Both the position numbers and the translations under genes were made by a program. Below the pieces are notes generated by a model. It ran no database searches. It was not told the origin of the DNA and saw only the letters and a list, made by a program, of their open reading frames with translations. Of a DNA stretch of 64,000 bases, positions 58,847-64,000 are shown in pieces. Position 1 is the stretch's first letter; the number at the start of each line of letters is the position of its first letter. The stretch covers positions 1 through 64,000 of the forward strand of contig JAPUDO010000118.1 of the NCBI GenBank assembly GCA_027493055.1, written 5' to 3'. Source of the DNA: Niabella sp. Its GTDB lineage: Bacteria; Bacteroidota; Bacteroidia; Chitinophagales; Chitinophagaceae.

Positions 58847-60277
58847 ATGAAAATTCAGATGAAGTATAGTATTCTTTTTTTACTGCTGTTTTGCAATACT
58901 GCTTTTTGTGCCGTTCGGCTACCATCACTAATTAATGACAACATGGTGCTGCAACAAAATGCTGCCGTGCGTTTATGGGGAAAGGCCAATCCGAATGCCA
59001 GGGTGAAAATTCAAACAGGATGGGATAAAAAACGGTATAGTGTTTTTGCTGATCACTCCGGCAATTGGGAAGCGTTGGTGCAAACAATAGCCGGCAGCTT
59101 TAATGCCTACTATATAAAGATCAGCGATGGCAAAGAAATAATTATTAAGAACGTGCTATTAGGTGAAGTGTGGTTATGTGGAGGACAATCAAACATGGAA
59201 ATGAGCCCGCGTGGCTTTGCCAATCAGCCCTTGTATAATGCTGCGGAAGAGACCCTGGATGCCGATTATCCTTACATCAGGTTTTTCTCTATACCGAGAA
59301 CGTTCAGCGTTACACCCCAGGCAGAAAGTAAGGGTAGCTGGAAAACGGTTACGCCTCAGTCTGTAGAAACGTTCAGTACCGTTGGTTTTAATTTTGGAAA
59401 AATAATCGGTAAGACTTTAAAAATGCCGGTTGGATTAATCGGTTGTTATTGGGGTGGTTCTAAAGTTGAAGCCTGGATGAGTGAGCAGGCGCTTTCTCCG
59501 TTTCAGCAGGTAGTTATAAAAGACGAATCCTTAAATTATATGCGTGCCAATACAGCCCCAACGCTGTTATATAATGGCATGCTGTTTCCCCTTGCCAGGT
59601 ATGTGATCAAGGGCGCGCTGTTTTACCAGGGTGAGGCCAATGTGGAAAAACCAGAAGCATACGGGGATCTGTTCCCGGCAATGGTGGCCGACTGGCGAAA
59701 GTTATTTGAACATGATTTCCCGTTTTATTATGTACAGCTTGCTCCCTGGGGTTATACTAATATGGGATGGCGTGCAAACGGAACAGAAGTGGCCAGGTTC
59801 CGTGAAGTACAGCAGAAATGCCTTGACAAAATACCGGGTTCGGCTATTGTTTCAACAGTTGATATAGGTGCTGAAACTACGATCCATCCTCCTGAGAAAC
59901 GTACAGTGGCAAAAAGACTGGCTTTTCTGGCTTTGTCCGGCACCTACGGAATAAAAGCTATAAATGGGCTCGCTCCGAAGTTGGTTAGTTCAAGGGCAGA
60001 GGATAAAAAAATGATCATTGCTATGTCAGATCCCGGTTTTGGCTTGTCTGATTACGGTATGGGGTTAAAAGAATTTGAAATAGCTGGTAGTGATAAAAAA
60101 TTTTATACCGCCCATGCAGAAATAATCAAAGGGAGCAAAAATGGTGAAGTTGCAGTATGGAATGAAAATGTTCCACAACCTGTTGCAGTCAGGTATTGCT
60201 TTAAAAACTATGCTTATGGTAATTTGTATAATAGTTACGGTATTGCAGCATTGCCATTCCGTACCGATGGCTGGTGA
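58847..60277 (+). CDS. Sialate O-acetylesterase-type (SGNH) esterase
   Basis: A 476-residue exported esterase. The signal peptide (ILFLLLFCNTAFC) is followed by a beta-domain (LPSLINDNMVLQQNAAVRLWG) and the SGNH catalytic block VWLCGGQSNMEM with the nucleophile serine. ALFYQGEANVEKPEAYGDLF and the late DIGAETTIHPPEKR with its D and H fit the catalytic region. Such enzymes remove acetyl groups from sialic acids or plant glycans, opening them to glycosidases. It is the last gene of the operon, 9 bp after the nucleoside hydrolase. Confidence 0.88.
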   Translation: MKIQMKYSILFLLLFCNTAFCAVRLPSLINDNMVLQQNAAVRLWGKANPNARVKIQTGWDKKRYSVFADHSGNWEALVQTIAGSFNAYYIKISDGKEIIIKNVLLGEVWLCGGQSNMEMSPRGFANQPLYNAAEETLDADYPYIRFFSIPRTFSVTPQAESKGSWKTVTPQSVETFSTVGFNFGKIIGKTLKMPVGLIGCYWGGSKVEAWMSEQALSPFQQVVIKDESLNYMRANTAPTLLYNGMLFPLARYVIKGALFYQGEANVEKPEAYGDLFPAMVADWRKLFEHDFPFYYVQLAPWGYTNMGWRANGTEVARFREVQQKCLDKIPGSAIVSTVDIGAETTIHPPEKRTVAKRLAFLALSGTYGIKAINGLAPKLVSSRAEDKKMIIAMSDPGFGLSDYGMGLKEFEIAGSDKKFYTAHAEIIKGSKNGEVAVWNENVPQPVAVRYCFKNYAYGNLYNSYGIAALPFRTDGW

Positions 60278-60392
60278 TTGAATACTTTTATGGCTTACCC
60301 TGGCTGTGCGAGACGTCCTCACCTTGCACTTTGTACTTATCCTTAACAGTCAATTATTTCTTTATCTGTAGCAATTATATATAAATAGTAGC

Positions 60393-61274
60393 TTATGCTG
60401 CATATTGCTTTTTATATTCCCGTTTGTATTCTAAAGGCGTCATCAGCATAATTCTTTTAAAATGTCTGTAAAAGTTGGAAACATTGTTAAACCCGCACTC
60501 AGCACAAATATAGGATAGGGAGAACTTGTCGTCTATGATCATTCTACATGCATTACTGATGCGCACCTCTGTTAAAAAATCAAAGTACGTTTTTTGTGTA
60601 AGCCCTTTAAAGTACCGACAAAAAGAAGTGACACTGAAATTACACAAAGCCGCCACTTCTTCCAGCTTAATTTCCTTATTATAGTTGGAAAGTGTATAAG
60701 CAATGATTGTATTTAGCCTGTCGGTTTCAGATTCATCGGCCTTATAATAAGCGTATGCCTTGGCTATAGAAGTTATTTCTTCCGATTCACTGATTACCTG
60801 CAATATGTTGAGCAACGTTATTATTTTTTCAAATTTGCTACAATCTATGATCGATCTCATTAAGGACTTTACCTTTTCTGCTGTACTGCCATTTATAAGA
60901 AGGCCTTTTTTGGCGAGCTCAAATAACCTGGGTATAAGATAGGCCTCTGGCAAATGAAAGAATCCTTTTCCCAGGCAGGATGGTGTGAACTGTATTACGA
61001 TGGCCTCTATCTGGAAAACTTTATCCGGTAAGGGTTCTTTTATTTCCTTTTCACGCCAGGCATGAGGAAGGTGCTCACCCAGCAATATTACCTCGCCGGC
61101 ATTAATGTGGGAAACATTATCTCCAATGATACGAATACCCTCACCACGTATTATATAGTGCAGCTCTAATTCGGGATGATAATGCAGCAATTTCCCAAAG
61201 GCATTGATCTGATCATATCTTACAGAAAAAGAATTCTGAACAGGCACAGGCACCCTGTGAAAATGAGGCTTCAT
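60393..61274 (-). CDS. AraC-family transcriptional regulator with cupin sensor
   Basis: A 293-residue activator, convergent with the esterase gene. The N-terminal cupin (FGKLLHYHPELELHYIIRGEG, INAGEVILLGEHLPHAW) would sense a sugar. The C-terminal AraC domain has EVAALCNFSVTSFCRYFKGL and the second HTH in YICAECGFNNVSNFYRHFKR, then TPLEYKREYKK. It probably activates a neighbouring carbohydrate gene set; the target and ligand are not shown by sequence. Confidence 0.9.
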   Translation of the reverse strand: MKPHFHRVPVPVQNSFSVRYDQINAFGKLLHYHPELELHYIIRGEGIRIIGDNVSHINAGEVILLGEHLPHAWREKEIKEPLPDKVFQIEAIVIQFTPSCLGKGFFHLPEAYLIPRLFELAKKGLLINGSTAEKVKSLMRSIIDCSKFEKIITLLNILQVISESEEITSIAKAYAYYKADESETDRLNTIIAYTLSNYNKEIKLEEVAALCNFSVTSFCRYFKGLTQKTYFDFLTEVRISNACRMIIDDKFSLSYICAECGFNNVSNFYRHFKRIMLMTPLEYKREYKKQYAA

Positions 61275-61799
61275 TGATTATTTTTTAAAAAATTTATATG
61301 TACGATTTTGGTACGGTAGTTAGAGTGTAAACATACATTTAAATTTAGATATTTTTTTCTGAAAATCAATGGTTGTGCTTGTTTTGTGGAAAATAAAATA
61401 TACAGGAATGTAGCATGAATGACTTATGACAATTATTATTATTGTGGTAATATAGTATAATAAATGATAATAAATTGCGATATTCCTGGTATAGATTTTA
61501 GAGAAGAACGAATGTGCCAACTGCCAACAGTCCATAGTTGATGTTTTTAATTACGGATTGCTGAATAATGGTTACTTGTAGTACATCGTACATTATGCCG
61601 GATACTGCTTTCTGGTTCACTGTTCGACCTTCTTCGATTCGGGCTAACGGTCCTCTGTCTTCCTGAATGGTAAGGAAGTTCGAAAGTTTTAGAAAGAAGA
61701 AACGCTTATGCTTTCTGCTTTTAACATCAGTCAATATGTGTTATATTGCACGAATATTATGCTGATATAAAGCAATCATATAACTACATTTGCAGGCTA
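61275..61799. other. Noncoding stretch before the multihaem cytochrome gene
   Basis: About 525 bp with no supported gene. The left half is AT-rich and contains the AraC promoter region. The centre has a minus-strand open frame of 78 codons (61734-61498) without any recognisable feature and a word-like patch (TGCCAACTGCCAACAGTCC, near 61513-61531) similar to low-complexity patches elsewhere in the window. The cytochrome promoter should lie in the last 100 bp. Confidence 0.5.
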
Positions 61800-64000
61800 A
61801 TGCCAGGTGCTACATTCATAAGACCCGTTTATTTTTACGTTATTCTATCCGTGAGCCTGTTTGTAATAGCGGGCCTGATAAGTGTGCGTTGTACGCAGCC
61901 AGATAAAGAAAAAGAAGTTTCTGTTTCCAACAATGAATACGTAGGAGATCAGGCCTGTATCAGTTGCCATGCAAAAGAGCACGGGGAATGGGGTATCTCG
62001 GATCATTTTAAAGCGATGCAGGTAGCTAACGACTCTACGGTATTAGGCGATTTTAATAACAGCTCTTATACTGCTGATGGCATTACATCCAGGTTCTTTA
62101 AGAAAGACGGAAAATTTTATATCAATACCCAGGGCGAAGACGGTAAAAACCATGACTATGAGATCAAATACACATTTGGTTATTACCCGTTGCAGCAATA
62201 CCTGGTAGCATTTGACAAAGGGCGCATGCAGGTCACCCGCCAAAGCTGGGACAGCCGGCTTAACAAATGGTTCCATCAGTACGCAGGTCAGAAAATAGCC
62301 GCGGGCGACTGGCTACACTGGACAGGCAATGCCCAGAACTGGAACACCATGTGCGCTGAATGTCACAGCACTAACCTGCAAAAGAATTATGACTTTGAAA
62401 CCGACAGCTATAAAACTACATTCAGTAATTTAACGGTCAGCTGCGAAAGCTGCCATGGTCCGGCCAAAGCCCATATCGATTTTGTAAGCAGTAAAGACTA
62501 TGATCCCAAGGATAAAAATAATAACGGGTCGTTCATGTTGCTGGCGCGGTATAGTTCCCAGCAGGCAGAGATACAAACCTGTTTCCCCTGTCATGCAAGA
62601 AAAGGAAATATCAGCGCTCATATGATCCAGTCAGGAGAGATCATGGACAACTTTATTCCTGAAATTCCCAGCACCGAATATTACCATGCCGATGGCCAGG
62701 TGGATGATGAAGATTATACTTATGCCTCCTTTTTGCAAAGCGAAATGTACAAACACGGCGTAAAGTGCAGTAATTGCCATAATCCGCACAGCGGTAAATT
62801 ACTGATAGCCGGGAACGGAGTTTGTGGTCAATGCCACCAAAAAGAGAAATACGATGTTCCTTCACACACTTTCCACGCAGTGAACACCGAAGGCGCCGAA
62901 TGCAAGAACTGCCACATGCCTTCCAAATACTATATGGGCAATGATCTGAGGCACGATCATATTTTCCGGGTACCACGCCCTGATCTGTCTGTAAAGAATG
63001 GTACACCCAATGCGTGTAATGATTGTCATAAGGATAAAACAGCAGACTGGGCCGCAAAGGCTGTTGTACAGTGGTATGGCCCTGAGCGTAAGTACCATTT
63101 TGCAGAAGACCTGGTTCCCGGAAGCAGGATGGACGGGCAGGCACAGGCGCATTTGATCAAATTGATAAAGGATTCAGCTACGCCTGCGATCATACAGGCT
63201 ACGGCAGTGCATTATATGGCTGGTATAAACAATGATGCCAGTTTGCAGGTATTATTAAATGAGCTGGATCATAAAGATGCGCAGGTGAGGTATCGTGCAG
63301 TGACCGGGCTGGTGGGCTTTGATCCCAATAAATGGCGGGGCAGTGTTATACCGTTGCTGGGCGACAAAGTAAGGGCTGTAAGGGTTGCCGCAGCCAATGC
63401 CTTGATTACAGTAGACGGCGCCCAAATGCAGCAGGATTATGGACCTGCTTATTCCAAAGCCTCAGCAGAGCTGAATGATTATATCATGTATCAGACCGAT
63501 TTCGCCTCGGGGAATGTAATGGCTGCTGATTATTTTATGAAATTGAGGAACTATGAAAAAGCTGAAAGCTTTTATCTGCGTGGCCTGCAAAAAGATACAG
63601 CCATGAACTATGCCCGTTTAAATCTTGCCACCATGTACAACATGATGGCAAGGAATAATGATGCTCTTCGCGTATTGCAGGATGCCCTCAAAACCGATGC
63701 GAAAAATGATCGCATCTATTTTAATATGGCGTTGCTTTACAACGAAATGGGCGACCTGCAACAAACGAAGAAATGCCTGGAGCAGGCTATTACCCTGAAA
63801 TCCGCTAACCCCCGTGTGTATTATAATTATGGAGTACTGCTGCAACAGCAGGGACAACATGATGAAGCGGCGAAGCGCTATAAACAGGCATTAGCTTTAG
63901 CCCCTGCCGATGCGGATATTAATTTTGCTCTTTGCGTGCTGTACCTGCAGCAAAATAAACCACAACTGGCAACCCCTTATGCCCAAACACTCCGTAAATA
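61800..64000 (+). CDS. Eight-haem c-type cytochrome with TPR repeats (runs off the window)
   Basis: An open frame begins at ATG 61800 and is still open at the end of the window (733 codons seen). An N-terminal hydrophobic anchor (FYVILSVSLFVIAGLISV) is followed by eight CxxCH haem sites: CISCH (residue 53), CAECH, CESCH, CFPCH, CSNCH, CGQCH, CKNCH and CNDCH (about residue 406). HEAT-like helices (LLNELDHKDAQVRYRAVTGL, DKVRAVRVAAANALI) and then TPR repeats (ARLNLATMYNMMARNNDALR, VYYNYGVLLQQQGQHDEAAK) follow. It resembles cytochrome c554-like multihaem proteins. It would carry electrons in the periplasm; the redox partner is unknown. Confidence 0.85.
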   Translation, partial: MPGATFIRPVYFYVILSVSLFVIAGLISVRCTQPDKEKEVSVSNNEYVGDQACISCHAKEHGEWGISDHFKAMQVANDSTVLGDFNNSSYTADGITSRFFKKDGKFYINTQGEDGKNHDYEIKYTFGYYPLQQYLVAFDKGRMQVTRQSWDSRLNKWFHQYAGQKIAAGDWLHWTGNAQNWNTMCAECHSTNLQKNYDFETDSYKTTFSNLTVSCESCHGPAKAHIDFVSSKDYDPKDKNNNGSFMLLARYSSQQAEIQTCFPCHARKGNISAHMIQSGEIMDNFIPEIPSTEYYHADGQVDDEDYTYASFLQSEMYKHGVKCSNCHNPHSGKLLIAGNGVCGQCHQKEKYDVPSHTFHAVNTEGAECKNCHMPSKYYMGNDLRHDHIFRVPRPDLSVKNGTPNACNDCHKDKTADWAAKAVVQWYGPERKYHFAEDLVPGSRMDGQAQAHLIKLIKDSATPAIIQATAVHYMAGINNDASLQVLLNELDHKDAQVRYRAVTGLVGFDPNKWRGSVIPLLGDKVRAVRVAAANALITVDGAQMQQDYGPAYSKASAELNDYIMYQTDFASGNVMAADYFMKLRNYEKAESFYLRGLQKDTAMNYARLNLATMYNMMARNNDALRVLQDALKTDAKNDRIYFNMALLYNEMGDLQQTKKCLEQAITLKSANPRVYYNYGVLLQQQGQHDEAAKRYKQALALAPADADINFALCVLYLQQNKPQLATPYAQTLRK

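Noticed and set aside
61498..61734. 78-codon minus-strand open frame before the cytochrome gene
   Set aside because: It has no recognised motif, includes a word-like repeat patch, and no promoter or partner gene supports it.
1..64000. CRISPR array, rRNA operon or insertion sequence
   Set aside because: No regularly spaced long direct repeats, no rRNA-like sequence and no transposase motifs were noticed on either strand; short repeats found are too few and too degenerate.

Overview
The window looks like a chromosome segment of a Bacteroidota bacterium, probably Chitinophagaceae or a near relative. This rests on two SusC/SusD pairs, TAnnTTTG-type -7 promoter boxes, Bacteroidota lipoprotein signals (for example SFGC-KKNN), a GDCCVxC protein and Bacteroidota-style mobilisation genes. 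No rRNA, complete tRNA, CRISPR array or insertion sequence was seen. Family names come from reading motifs and gene order; no database search was possible.

Region 1 (1 to about 25.9 kb) is the right part of a mobile element. It opens with a mobilisation block: primase, a possible oriT with direct and inverted repeats, a ribbon-helix-helix accessory protein, relaxase and a VirD4/TraG-like coupling protein. A small mercury cluster on the minus strand follows (ArsR regulator, fused MerT-MerP, GDCCVxC protein). Next come ssb, a DUF932 gene and a PRTRC cassette, which amounts to a bacterial ubiquitin-like system: a Ub-like protein C, an E2-like protein B and an E1-like ThiF protein. One cassette gene seems frameshifted in a T6 run.

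The element's cargo end is a defence island. A minus-strand pair (HEPN-domain protein plus an unknown 133-residue protein) faces an XRE regulator. Downstream of that regulator lie complete QatABCD and complete Wadjet JetABCD systems, eight genes in a row with gaps of at most 9 bp and only 4 bp between qatD and jetA. This apparent single Qat-Wadjet operon is the most striking feature of the window. A tRNA-3'-end-like sequence followed by a hairpin at about 25.9 kb may mark the element's right end.

Region 2 (about 26 to 42 kb) carries a HicAB toxin-antitoxin pair with an operator over its -7 box, then a glycerol-phosphate locus: a divergent DeoR-family regulator, glpD, SusC/SusD, a DUF5689 lipoprotein, an exported metallophosphoesterase, glpK and glpF. 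I infer that it captures glycerophosphodiester-type material and feeds it into glycerol-3-phosphate catabolism. A decayed TonB-receptor gene and a small regulator remnant end this region.

Region 3 (42 to 60.3 kb) is a second glycan/nucleoside locus: SSS symporter, DapA/NanA-type aldolase, LacI regulator, then, behind a LacI-type palindrome, ribokinase, a ribose-type transporter, three sialidase-fold (BNR) proteins, SusC/SusD, an exported nucleoside hydrolase and a sialate O-acetylesterase-type esterase, with a convergent AraC regulator. Region 4 (61.8 kb to the end) is an incomplete eight-haem cytochrome with TPR repeats.
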